The position numbers were made by a program, and so were the translations under genes. A DNA stretch of 51,144 nucleotides, from assembly GCA_020850995.1 (NCBI GenBank), contig JADZDP010000124.1, forward strand, positions 1 through 51,144, given 5' to 3'. The stretch comes from Deltaproteobacteria bacterium (lineage in GTDB: Bacteria; Myxococcota; UBA727; VGSZ01). The notes under the pieces are model-generated. The model was given only the letters and a program-made list of their open reading frames with translations. It was not told where the DNA came from and made no database searches. Positions 9,820 through 17,505 of the stretch are shown here, one piece after another. Position 1 is the stretch's first letter; each line of letters starts with the position of its first letter.

Positions 9820-11006
9820 CGGTGATGGTCGCCGCGCTCTGGCTCGCCGCCGCCACCGCCGACGACATCCACCGCGCCCACGAGCTCATCGAGCGCCTCG
9901 AGTGCGATCAGGCCTTGGCCCTCGGGCGCGCCATCGCCGCCGACCCCGCGGCCGACGAGGCGCAAGCGCGCGAGGGCCGCCTCGTCGCCGGCTACTGCCT
10001 GGCGGCCGACGGCCGCATCGCCGACGCCGAGGAGCAGTTTCGCGCCGCCATGCTCGAGGACGTGCGCGTGCAGGCTGGCTTCCCCATGGAGCACCGCGTG
10101 CAGTACCTGCTCGACGCCGCGCGCGCCCAGGTGCTGCTCGAGCGCGCGGAGCGCGCCGCCGCCGCGCGCGCCGCGCTGGCCGCGCAGGTGGAGCTGATCG
10201 TGGAGGCGCCCGAGCGCATCGTCGGCGGCGAGCGCGCGTCGTTCACCGTGTACGTCGCGGGCTCGGCGGCGGCGCGCATCAAGAGCGTCAAGCTGCAGTT
10301 CCGTCGGCCCGCCGACCCCGAGTACTACAGCCTGCCGGTGCGGCGCGGCCGCGACGGCGTGTGGCGCGGCGAGGTGGGCGGCATCTACACCGGCTCGTCT
10401 CGCGCCTACACGCTGCAGTGGTTCGTCAGCGCCTCCGACGATACGGGCGAGCTCGTCAGCTTCGGCAGCCGCATGGCCCCCCATCACCTCGACGTGGGCG
10501 CCGGCAGCTCGGTGGCCGCCGACCTGCACGCCCGCGAGCGCCTGCCGCCGCTGACGCGGCTCTTGATCGCTGGGGTGGGCGCGCCCGCCAGCGTGGTGGC
10601 GGCGGCGGCCATGAACCTGGTGCTCTCGGGCGTGGTGGCGTCGACGCGCGTGGGCCTGGCCGACGACACCTCCTACCTCGGCGTGCTCACCCTGGCGGCG
10701 GTGCCCGCGACCATGGCAGGCGCCGAGGCGCTCACCACCTTCTTCCTCCTCGAGAACGACGTCGCGTTCTGGCCGGCGCTCGTGGTGGGCGGCGCGGGCC
10801 TGGTGGTGGACCTGCTCGTCCTTGTCGCGTTCCTGGCGCCGAGCGTGGGCGGCGACGTCGTCCCCAACCCCGGCTTTGGCTTGGGCGAGTGGCTCGACTC
10901 CGAGCATGGCTTCGCGCTGCAGCTCGCGGTGCTGTTCACCGCCGCCGTGGGCGGCGCGGTCCCCTTCTCCATGATCCTCTGGGAGACCGGCCAGTACGTC
11001 GAGTGA
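9816..11006 (+). CDS. Exported polytopic membrane protein coupled to the kinase
   Basis: About 396 aa, family not recognised. N-terminal signal-like segment (MVAALWLAAATADD), then about 100 residues of helical, TPR-like sequence (ELIERLECDQALALGRAI, GRIADAEEQFRAAMLED), then an Ig-like or beta-rich section (VELIVEAPERIVGGERASFT, AYTLQWFVSASDDTGEL). The C-terminal half has four probable transmembrane helices (around LLIAGVGAPASVVAAAAMNL, TLAAVPATMAGAEALTTFFL, FWPALVVGGAGLVVDLLVL, LAVLFTAAVGGAVPFSMIL). Three starts are close together: GTG 9816 (overlapping the kinase TGA), GTG 9822 and ATG 9825. I report the overlapping one. The coupling suggests joint action with the Ser/Thr kinase in the membrane. 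Convergent with the CheW-like genes. Confidence 0.78.
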   Translation: MTVMVAALWLAAATADDIHRAHELIERLECDQALALGRAIAADPAADEAQAREGRLVAGYCLAADGRIADAEEQFRAAMLEDVRVQAGFPMEHRVQYLLDAARAQVLLERAERAAAARAALAAQVELIVEAPERIVGGERASFTVYVAGSAAARIKSVKLQFRRPADPEYYSLPVRRGRDGVWRGEVGGIYTGSSRAYTLQWFVSASDDTGELVSFGSRMAPHHLDVGAGSSVAADLHARERLPPLTRLLIAGVGAPASVVAAAAMNLVLSGVVASTRVGLADDTSYLGVLTLAAVPATMAGAEALTTFFLLENDVAFWPALVVGGAGLVVDLLVLVAFLAPSVGGDVVPNPGFGLGEWLDSEHGFALQLAVLFTAAVGGAVPFSMILWETGQYVE

Positions 11007-11009
11007 CGC

Positions 11010-11456
11010 TCACAGCCCCACGCGCGCCAAGAACGCGTCGGGCGAGAAGAACGAGAAGGCCCCCTCGGGGGTGCGCGCGGCGTTGGTGAGGGTGCCGCGC
11101 GCCGCCTCGGGCGCCTGATCGAGCAAGGCCGCTGTGGCCGACTCCGAGAGCGGCTCGTAGCTTGCGATGGTGCCAAGCAAGGTCTGCAGGCGCAGCCCCA
11201 CCGGGCCCTTCGCCGTGGGAAACAGGGCCACGGTGGCGCCGGGCGCCTGCGTCGCCGGCGTGCCGCCGAACAGGCCGTGCAGGTCGAACACCGGCACGGG
11301 GCCATCGGCGCCAGCGATCATGACGCCGGCCAGCGCCGGGTGCGAGAAGGGCACAGGGGCGATGTGCTCCTCTACGAGCAAGCGCCCCACCTCGGCCAGG
11401 AACACGCCGAGGCGCAAGCCACCCGCCGAGAACAAGAGCACTTGCCCCTGGCTCAC
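11010..11456 (-). CDS. CheW-like domain protein (second of pair)
   Basis: 148 aa, a single CheW-like fold: QVLLFSAGGLRLGVFLAEVG at the start, a central VFDLHGLFG where CheW proteins have a conserved DL.LG-type turn, and a beta-rich remainder (GPVGLRLQTLLGTIASYEPL). CheW proteins couple receptors to the CheA kinase. The GTG start (11456-11454) overlaps the TGA of the upstream CheW-like gene (GTGA). The C-terminal part after about residue 105 (ESATAALLDQAPEAARGTL) is divergent. The paired arrangement and absence of cheA or a receptor gene nearby suggest a non-standard chemosensory or gliding adaptor. Function inferred from fold resemblance only. Confidence 0.72.
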   Translation of the reverse strand: MSQGQVLLFSAGGLRLGVFLAEVGRLLVEEHIAPVPFSHPALAGVMIAGADGPVPVFDLHGLFGGTPATQAPGATVALFPTAKGPVGLRLQTLLGTIASYEPLSESATAALLDQAPEAARGTLTNAARTPEGAFSFFSPDAFLARVGL

Positions 11457-11884
11457 GCGCCGGCCTCGACCAGGCCCATGAGCACGCGCGGGTCGAGCAC
11501 CAGGCGCAGGGTGCCGCCCGCCTCGGCGAGCACGCCCCGCACCAGCCCCGGCCACCGACACGCCACCGTCCGCGGCAGCGGCGCCGGTGGCGGCGCGTCG
11601 AACACGCCCGACACGCCGCACACCGAGAGCAGCACAGGGCCGATGTGCCCGTCGAACAAGAGCAGGCCGGGGCGCCCCTCCTGGGCCGGCTTGTGCAGCA
11701 GCCGCGCCAACGAGATGGGCTCCACGCCGAGCGCGCGCGGGTCGGTGGGCGCCAGCGAGGAGCTGCCGCCGACGTCGAGAATCTGGCGCACGGTCAAGAG
11801 CGGCAGCGCGAGCGCGAAGGGCCCGGCCAGCACCCCCAGATAGCGATCGGTCTCGGCCACGGGCCACAGCCTACCGTGGGGCAC
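11453..11884 (-). CDS. CheW-like domain protein (first of pair)
   Basis: 143 aa from GTG 11884. The pattern RYLGVLAGPFALALPLLTVR followed by QILDVG matches the start of CheW domains (a beta strand, then xxxALPLxxVxEI). A second possible GTG at 11860 (starting VAETDRY) would put the domain closer to the N-terminus; no clear ribosome binding site favours either. The middle (GLLLFDGHIGPVLLSVCGV) and end (GGTLRLVLDPRVLMG) continue the fold. It is followed by the second CheW-like gene with a 4-bp overlap and is divergent from the receiver-domain gene at 12015. Likely a cytoplasmic adaptor in a chemosensory-type pathway. Confidence 0.72.
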   Translation of the reverse strand: MPHGRLWPVAETDRYLGVLAGPFALALPLLTVRQILDVGGSSSLAPTDPRALGVEPISLARLLHKPAQEGRPGLLLFDGHIGPVLLSVCGVSGVFDAPPPAPLPRTVACRWPGLVRGVLAEAGGTLRLVLDPRVLMGLVEAGA

Positions 11885-11915
11885 GCGCGGGCGGCGCCGG
11901 CAGGTGCTGGCTTTC

Positions 11916-11945
11916 TTGAGCCGAAGCGGGCGAACGGGCTAAACC
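11916..11945 (+). promoter_or_regulatory. Weak candidate promoter for the receiver-domain gene
   Basis: TTGAGC (11916-11921), an 18-bp spacer and TAAACC (11940-11945) lie 70 bp before the ATG at 12015, inside the divergent intergenic region. The match to sigma70 boxes is partial and no start site is known. Confidence 0.25.
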
Positions 11946-12014
11946 GGTGCGTCCTCTCGCCTGCGGCATGCGCCGCGGGTCTCTTGCTTCGCTTGCGCGG
12001 GGGCTCTGTTCTCG

Positions 12015-13364
12015 ATGCACACCATCCTCGTCGCAGATGACAGCGTGACCATCCAGCAGGCGGTGGAGATCGCCTTTGGCAAGGAGCCCTTCTCCGTCGT
12101 CAAGGCGGGCAGCGCGGCAGAGGCCGTGGCGCGTGCCAAAGACGCGCGCGCCTCCTTGGTGCTGGCCGACCACCAGATGCCGGACAAGAGCGGCTACGAG
12201 CTCGCCGAGGCCCTGCGCGCAGATCCCGCCACGGCGCAGATCCCCGTCTTGATCCTGACGAGCTCCGCCGCCCCCTACGACGAGGTGCGCGGGCGGGCCG
12301 CGGGGGCCGTGGGCTGCATCCAGAAGCCCTTCGACTGCCAATCGCTGCTCGAGCGCGTGCGCGCACTGCTCGGCGTTGCGGCCAGCGCGCCCGGCGCGCT
12401 GCCGGTGGCCGTGCCCGCCACCAGCGCCGCGCCCGTGTCGGCAGCGGTGGCGGCCACGCCCCGCCCGCCCGGCTTTGGCGGACCCGGCGCCGGCGCTGGT
12501 TTCCCGCGCCCACCGGGCACCTCACCGGGCGCCGTGCCCGCCTCGCCCTTCGGCGGCGGCGCGCTCGGGGCGCCGCCCACGGCCCCGCGGCCGGCGGTGG
12601 CCCAACCCGTGGTGGCCACGCCCATCAGCGCTGCGGCCACCTCGCTCTCGCGGGCGCCCACGCCGCAGCCCGACAAGGGAGCAGATCCCTTCGGCTTCGG
12701 CGCCGCCATGGGCGGGGCACCGCGCCCCTCGGCTACCAACCCCTTCACCTCGAGCTCGTCGCCGCTGGCGAGCGCCGCGCCCGCCGTCGCCAAGGTCGAG
12801 CCCTCGTTCGACATCTCGTTCGACGACGCGCCCGCGCGCCCGGCGCCGAGCAGCGTCGCCGCCGCGCCCGCGCCGGTGTCGAGCCCGCCGGTGTCGAGCG
12901 TGGCGGCCTCGAGCCCGCCGCGCGCCAGCAGCTTCGCCGAGGCCGAGTTCCTCGAGGTCGCCGACGTCGACATCGCCGAGATCACCTCGCCCTCGTTGCC
13001 GCCGACGCCGACGGCACCGATGGCCGCCGCGCCCGCCCCCGCCATGGCGCGCGCGCCCACGCCGGTGGCCTCGAGCATCGCCGAGCTCGGGCGCATCACC
13101 AGCAAGGTCGACCTGCAGCGGCTCGCCTCGCTCGATGCCGCCGGTGCCACCGCCACCCGCGCCATGGAGACCGCCACCGCCGTCGTCGTCGACAAGGCCG
13201 CGTCGGCGCTCGCGGTCGCCGGCGGCAACGGCGCAGCGCCCTCCCACGAGGTGCTGAGCGCCGAGGCGCGCGAGATCGTCGAGCGCATCGCCTGGGAGGT
13301 GGTGCCCGAGCTGGCCGAGACCATCATCCGCGAGGAGCTGCAGCGCCTGCTCAAGGCCCGCTGA
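12015..13364 (+). CDS. Response-regulator receiver protein with Ala/Pro linker
   Basis: 449 aa. Residues 1-120 are a complete receiver domain: acidic pair DD at 8-9, phospho-acceptor D52 in LVLADHQMPDKSG, Thr/Ser at LTSS (82-84) and Lys in IQKPF (K104). Residues about 120-400 are a low-complexity Ala/Pro/Ser linker with acidic patches (EPSFDISFDDAP, AEFLEVADVDIAEI). The last 40 residues (LSAEAREIVERIAWEVVPEL and onward) form an amphipathic helix of the type that ends several myxobacterial receiver proteins. No DNA-binding or enzymatic output domain is present, so it probably acts by protein interaction, as in motility or polarity systems such as FrzS-like proteins. Five bases separate it from the next gene. 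Divergent from the CheW pair, a likely functional neighbour. Confidence 0.88.
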   Translation: MHTILVADDSVTIQQAVEIAFGKEPFSVVKAGSAAEAVARAKDARASLVLADHQMPDKSGYELAEALRADPATAQIPVLILTSSAAPYDEVRGRAAGAVGCIQKPFDCQSLLERVRALLGVAASAPGALPVAVPATSAAPVSAAVAATPRPPGFGGPGAGAGFPRPPGTSPGAVPASPFGGGALGAPPTAPRPAVAQPVVATPISAAATSLSRAPTPQPDKGADPFGFGAAMGGAPRPSATNPFTSSSSPLASAAPAVAKVEPSFDISFDDAPARPAPSSVAAAPAPVSSPPVSSVAASSPPRASSFAEAEFLEVADVDIAEITSPSLPPTPTAPMAAAPAPAMARAPTPVASSIAELGRITSKVDLQRLASLDAAGATATRAMETATAVVVDKAASALAVAGGNGAAPSHEVLSAEAREIVERIAWEVVPELAETIIREELQRLLKAR

Positions 13365-13369
13365 CCGTC

Positions 13370-14896
13370 GTGCCCCGCCCCTCCTCCCGGGCCTCGACCG
13401 CCGGCGCGTGGAGCGCTGTCGTGCTCGCGGCCGGCTGCGCCACCGGGAGCGCCCCCGAGCGAGCCGCACTGGCGCCACCGCCCACGTCGGCGCGCGTGCT
13501 CGACGTCGATGTCACCTTGCTGCCGAACCACCTCGATGCCTTCGGCGGTGTGTCGCTGCGCTACTGCCCCGTCGACGGCGTCATGCCGCGCCGGCTGCGC
13601 CCCGAGAACCGACGCGCGCTGCCCTTCTTGGTGGCCGCCACCGATGAGGAGGGGCGTGCGCTCCCCATCGACGACGACGGCGTGCGCACGCGCGAGCTGG
13701 CCGGCTGCGCGCTGCTCACCGTCGACGTGGCGCGCTTGGCCGACACCCTCGACGACAAGGACCTGGCGCAGCGCGTGGGCGACGACGTCATCGCCACCCC
13801 CGATCTGTGGCTGTGGCGCCCCGAGCCCTTCGCTGCCGATGCGCGAGTGCGCGTGCGCCTGGAGCGCGCGGGCTTCGACGTCGCCGTGCCGTGGGTCGAC
13901 GTCGAGGGCGGCCGCTTCGTGGTGGGCCCGCAGGCCTTCGCGCTCAAGAGCGACGCCGCCTTCGGCCGCTTCGCTACCGAGGAGCTCGACGCCGGCGGCG
14001 CGCGCTTGGCGCTGGCCCGCCTCGACGACGGACGCGCTCCGGCGGCGCTGTCGCGCTGGCTGGCCCAGAGCGCGCACGCGGTGGCCACCGTGCACGGCGC
14101 CTTCCCCGAGCCGCGCCTCAACGTGCTGGTGGTGCCCACGCACGTGGCGCGCCCCATCGTGGTGGGCTTCTACTCGCGTGGCGGCGGCCCCACGGCGCTC
14201 TTCTACGTGGGCGACGCCGCCGCCGACCTCGACGACGACGACCTGGAGGCCACGGGGCGCTGGGCGCTGACGCACGAGCTGGCGCACGCGCTCTTGCCGC
14301 CGGTCAAGAGCGAGGACGCGTGGCTCAACGAGGGCATCGCCACCTGGTACCAGGACCTGCTGGCGCGCCGCACCGGCATGCTGCCCGACGACGTGGCCTA
14401 CTGGACCGAGCTGGTGCGCGGGCTGCGCACCGGGCGCGATCGCTCCGACGACGATCGGCTGACGGTGGCGGACGCGTCGCGCCGCATGCACGCGACCGGC
14501 GCCTACCAGCACACCTACTGGGCCGGCGTGGCCTTGGCGCTGCTCGCCGAGGTGGAGGCGCAGCGCCAGGGCGCCTCGGTCGACGACCTGGTGCGCGCGC
14601 TGCGCCGCCGCTTCCCCGTCGACGATCAGGCACGCGACGCGCGCACCCTGCTGCACGCCATCGCCGAGGGGCGCGGCGCGGTGGCGGCGCGCGCGCTCGA
14701 GCGCGCCTTCGATCGCAACAAGGATCGGCCCTGGCCCGACGTCGACCTGGTGCTGGCCGAGCTCGGCGTGGTGGTGGACGGCGCGGGGACGGTCACGCTC
14801 GACGAGCGCGCGCCCCTCGCCGGCATTCGCCGCGCCATCACGCGCCCCACGGTGGCCGGCCTGGCGCCGCTGGCGGCGCGCGCGAGCGAACCGTGA
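13370..14896 (+). CDS. Gluzincin-like metallopeptidase lipoprotein
   Basis: 508 aa. The signal peptide ends in a lipobox (VLAAGC, Cys about residue 23). The N-terminal 250 residues are beta-rich and unassigned. The catalytic signature HELAH at residues 302-306, followed by LNEGIATWY with E321, matches M1/M61-type gluzincins (HExxH plus NE downstream). An Arg/Asp-rich loop and YQHTYWAGVALALL resemble the helical region that supplies substrate contacts in this clan. GTG 13370 lies 5 bp after the receiver gene and begins the signal sequence, so co-expression is likely. The stop overlaps the start of the DUF2007 gene. Probably a periplasmic or surface protease; substrate unknown. Confidence 0.83.
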   Translation: MPRPSSRASTAGAWSAVVLAAGCATGSAPERAALAPPPTSARVLDVDVTLLPNHLDAFGGVSLRYCPVDGVMPRRLRPENRRALPFLVAATDEEGRALPIDDDGVRTRELAGCALLTVDVARLADTLDDKDLAQRVGDDVIATPDLWLWRPEPFAADARVRVRLERAGFDVAVPWVDVEGGRFVVGPQAFALKSDAAFGRFATEELDAGGARLALARLDDGRAPAALSRWLAQSAHAVATVHGAFPEPRLNVLVVPTHVARPIVVGFYSRGGGPTALFYVGDAAADLDDDDLEATGRWALTHELAHALLPPVKSEDAWLNEGIATWYQDLLARRTGMLPDDVAYWTELVRGLRTGRDRSDDDRLTVADASRRMHATGAYQHTYWAGVALALLAEVEAQRQGASVDDLVRALRRRFPVDDQARDARTLLHAIAEGRGAVAARALERAFDRNKDRPWPDVDLVLAELGVVVDGAGTVTLDERAPLAGIRRAITRPTVAGLAPLAARASEP

Positions 14897-15450
14897 GCGA
14901 TCCCACCAGCCCGGCGAGCCCCATGTCGACGAGCGCCGCGCTCTCCACCGAGGATGAGGCGGTGGTGGCGTCCTTCGACACGCTGATCGAGGCGGAGCTG
15001 GCGCGCGGCCGGCTCGAGGCCGAGGGCATCAGCGCCCGCATCGTCGACGGCAACACCGTGAGCATCGCGCAGCACCTGTCGGGCGCGCTGGGTGGCGTCA
15101 AGCTGGTGGTGGCCGAGTCCGACGACGCGGCGGCGCGCGCGCTCCTGTTCGCGCCCAGCGCGCTCGCCGAGGGCGAGGCCGTGCTCGACGCCGAGCTCAG
15201 CCGCGAGCCAGAGGCAGCGCTGCCAACGCTCGACACGCCCGACGGCGTGGCCGAGCGCGCCCTGCGCGCCGCCGTGCTCGGCTTCGTCTTGTTCCCGCCG
15301 CTCTTGCACCTGTGGTCGCTGGTGCTGGCTGCGCAGGTGCGCGGCCGCCCGCTCTCGGCGCGCGCGCGTCGACGCGTGGTGATCGCCTTGGTGCTCGACG
15401 GCATCGCGCTCGCAGCGAGCGCGGCGTTGGCGGCCCTGCTCTTCGGCTAA
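14893..15450 (+). CDS. DUF2007 (signal-transducing-like) membrane protein
   Basis: About 185 aa from GTG 14893, which overlaps the upstream TGA; ATG 14923 is an alternative start. Residues about 20-85 match DUF2007 (VVASFDTLIEAELARGRLEA, GISARIVDG and KLVVAESDDAAARALL), a small ferredoxin-like fold often annotated as a putative signal-transducing protein. The C-terminal half holds two transmembrane helices (around LGFVLFPPLLHLWSLVLAA and VLDGIALAASAALAALLF). The TAA stop is immediately followed by the dispersed repeat described at 15451. Third gene of the receiver-protease-DUF2007 run. Role unknown. Confidence 0.82.
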   Translation: MSDPTSPASPMSTSAALSTEDEAVVASFDTLIEAELARGRLEAEGISARIVDGNTVSIAQHLSGALGGVKLVVAESDDAAARALLFAPSALAEGEAVLDAELSREPEAALPTLDTPDGVAERALRAAVLGFVLFPPLLHLWSLVLAAQVRGRPLSARARRRVVIALVLDGIALAASAALAALLFG

Positions 15451-15503
15451 GGGCCCGCGAATGGACAAGTCGATCGGTGATCGCGAGCGAGGCGCGTCGA
15501 TGG
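15451..15503. repeat. Dispersed repeat, copy A (solo end)
   Basis: Starts directly after a TAA stop. Its first 18 bases, GGGCCCGCGAATGGACAA, are identical to those at 51023-51040. Its inner part (15488-15503, CGAGGCGCGTCGATGG) is exactly the reverse complement of the last 16 bases of the window (51129-51144). Together this fits a small element with terminal inverted repeats of about 53 bp, of which this is one end. No transposase is nearby. Confidence 0.7.
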
Positions 15504-15513
15504 CGCGGGTGCT

Positions 15514-16239
15514 TCAGTAGAAGTTCTGCACGGCCCAGGTGCCGTTGCTGCCCGAGTAGAACCCACAGGCCACGTGGGTCAGCTCGGTGCTCGCCATGTG
15601 CAGGTAGTGGCCGTGGGCCCAGAAGTTCGCGCCCGGGCCCTCGTCCCACATCATCTGCAGGCAGCCGTCGATGACGTCGTCGACGTCGCCCCACCCTGGG
15701 CACTCGTTTTGGCCGTAGCCCCACTCGCACAGGCCACGGTTGGCGGCGCCGTGCGCTTGGCCGCTGTCGTGGTCGGCCTCGGACATGCGATCGGCGCAGT
15801 CCTCGCCGCCCGACCAGCGCTGCAACGGCGGCAGGCATTGGCACTCGGCGCGGAACTGATTGATGCGCGCGACGCAATCTTGATGGGGATCGCCGGTCGA
15901 CGCTGGCGGCGTGGGCGCGCAGCCGTCGATGGGCAGCTCGAGCGGGCCGCTGGCGCAGTGCGCGGGCGGGTCGTCCGGCGGATCGTTCGGCGGGTCGTTT
16001 GGCGGGTCGTTGGTGGGTGGATCGTCGCCGGGCGGATCGTTGGGGGGAGGATCATCGTCGGGCGGGTCGTTGGTGGGCGGATCTTCTGCGAGCGGATCGT
16101 CGGCGCGCTCGATGTCGTCGCCCGGTGTGCGCTCTTCGAGGTCGCCGGGCGGCGCGTCGTGTCGGTGCGCATGCTGGTCGTCACCAGGGGCACAGGCGCA
16201 CCAGAGCAGTGCTGTCGCAGCGAGCATGCAGCTTCGCAT
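15514..16239 (-). CDS. Exported CAP/SCP-domain protein with Asp-Pro repeat stalk
   Basis: 241 aa, probably exported and perhaps lipidated (ALLWCACAPGDD; the lipobox is not canonical). Residues about 40-90 are a tandem DPPxNDPP/DPPGDDPP repeat, a stalk-like low-complexity region. Residues about 115-241 are a CAP (SCP/PR-1) domain: HQDCVARINQFRAECQCLPP, SEADHDSGQAHGAANRG, WGYGQNECPGW, QMMWDEGP and YLHMASTELTHVACGFY, including the conserved His/Glu cavity residues. Many Cys residues suggest disulphides. A strong ribosome binding site (GGAGG, 5 bases before ATG 16239) supports the start. CAP proteins are secreted lipid-binding or protease-associated domains; the bacterial role is generally unknown. 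Confidence 0.88.
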   Translation of the reverse strand: MRSCMLAATALLWCACAPGDDQHAHRHDAPPGDLEERTPGDDIERADDPLAEDPPTNDPPDDDPPPNDPPGDDPPTNDPPNDPPNDPPDDPPAHCASGPLELPIDGCAPTPPASTGDPHQDCVARINQFRAECQCLPPLQRWSGGEDCADRMSEADHDSGQAHGAANRGLCEWGYGQNECPGWGDVDDVIDGCLQMMWDEGPGANFWAHGHYLHMASTELTHVACGFYSGSNGTWAVQNFY

Positions 16240-16314
16240 CTCGTCCTCCCGCAGCCACTGTGCCGGTGAGCGCGCAGGGTCGCGTCGGGTGATCGCCCTC
16301 GTCCACTCGGCCGA

Positions 16315-17505
16315 TCAGCCGCCTTGCAGGCGGCGCGACCACTCGACGACCGACGCGAACACGCGCTCGAGCACCTCGTCGTCGACGCCGAGCTTCTGTC
16401 CCAGGGCGCGGCGTGCGGCGTCGGCCTCGCGCTCGCGCGCGGGGTCGACGATGGGGTGCGCCAGCGCTTGCTTGGCGTGCACCATGGCGCGCGAGGTGTC
16501 CATGCGCTCGGCCAGCAGCGCCACCAGCGTCGCGTCGATGGCCTCGAAGCGGCGGCGCAAGGCCTCGAAGGCCACGGCCGCGTCGCCGGCGGGGGCCGCG
16601 GGGATCGAGGCCGCCGCCCGTCGGCGCTCCTCGTAGGCGGCGCGCGCGATGGCGACGTCGGCCAAGAAGCGCGGCAGCTCGTCGAGGGTGAGGGCCTGCG
16701 GTCCGTCGCACAACGCCTGCTCGGGCTGCGGGTGCACGTCGACGAGCAGCATGTCGGCGCCGGCGATGACGGCCTGCGCGGCCACGTGGTGCAGATCGTC
16801 GAGGCCCTCCTTGCTGCGCACGCGCGGGCCCACGGCATGGGAGGGATCGGCGCACACCGGCATGCGCGTCAGGCGCTTGACCGCGGGCACGTGCGCGAAG
16901 TCCACCAGGTTGCGCTGCGGCTCGCCCAGGTGCGTGCGCACGCCGCGCAAGCAGAAGCACACGCGCTCGTTGCCGGCCTGCGCCACGTACTCGGCGGCAA
17001 GGAGCGACTCGGCGAGCGTGATGCCCATGCCGCGCTTGACCAGCACCGGGAAGCGCGACTGCGCGCCCACCGCCTTCAAGAGCTCGAAGTTCTGCGCGTT
17101 GCGCGTGCCGATCTGCACGAGCACGCTGGTGGCGTTGCCGCTCTCATCCAGCGCGCCCGCGATGTCGTCGAGGTGCTCGGCGCGCGTCACCTCCATGGCC
17201 ACGAGCTTGATGCCGTGCGCGCCGGCGCGCTCGAACACCTCTGGCAGACAGGCGGCGCCGCGGCCCTGGAACTGATAGGGGCTGGTGCGTGGCTTCCAGG
17301 CGCCGGCGCGCGCCGTGATGACGCCGGCGCGCTCGAGGGCGGCGAAGGTGCGCTCGACGTTCTCCTTGCTGTCGACGGCGCACAGCCCCGCCACCACGTG
17401 GAAGCTGCCGCCGCCCAGGCGCACGCCGTTCTCGACGAAGGCGCCCTCGCCGGGCGCGTCGGGGTCGCGCGCCAAGCGCCGCAGGCCCTCGATGTCGTGG
17501 CTCAT
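16315..17505 (-). CDS. DAHP synthase (type I-beta) fused to chorismate mutase
   Basis: 396 aa. It should condense phosphoenolpyruvate and erythrose 4-phosphate to DAHP, the first shikimate step, with a C-terminal chorismate mutase domain. DAHP synthase spans residues 1-300: VVAGLCAVDS (C42), AWKPRTSPYQFQG (K71), FPVLVKRGMG (K157), ADPSHAVGPR (H223). Residues about 310-396 are a helical AroQ-type mutase (EALRRRFEAIDATLVALLAE). Departures from the usual sequence: GPC is GLC, CERG is CLRG, and the metal-ligand Glu in EVHP is Asp (D256 in LLVDVHP), with the paired Asp (D267) kept at the normal spacing of 11. The ATG overlaps the stop of the U32 gene (ATGA). The mutase could also serve as a regulatory domain. 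Confidence 0.88.
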   Translation of the reverse strand: MSHDIEGLRRLARDPDAPGEGAFVENGVRLGGGSFHVVAGLCAVDSKENVERTFAALERAGVITARAGAWKPRTSPYQFQGRGAACLPEVFERAGAHGIKLVAMEVTRAEHLDDIAGALDESGNATSVLVQIGTRNAQNFELLKAVGAQSRFPVLVKRGMGITLAESLLAAEYVAQAGNERVCFCLRGVRTHLGEPQRNLVDFAHVPAVKRLTRMPVCADPSHAVGPRVRSKEGLDDLHHVAAQAVIAGADMLLVDVHPQPEQALCDGPQALTLDELPRFLADVAIARAAYEERRRAAASIPAAPAGDAAVAFEALRRRFEAIDATLVALLAERMDTSRAMVHAKQALAHPIVDPAREREADAARRALGQKLGVDDEVLERVFASVVEWSRRLQGG

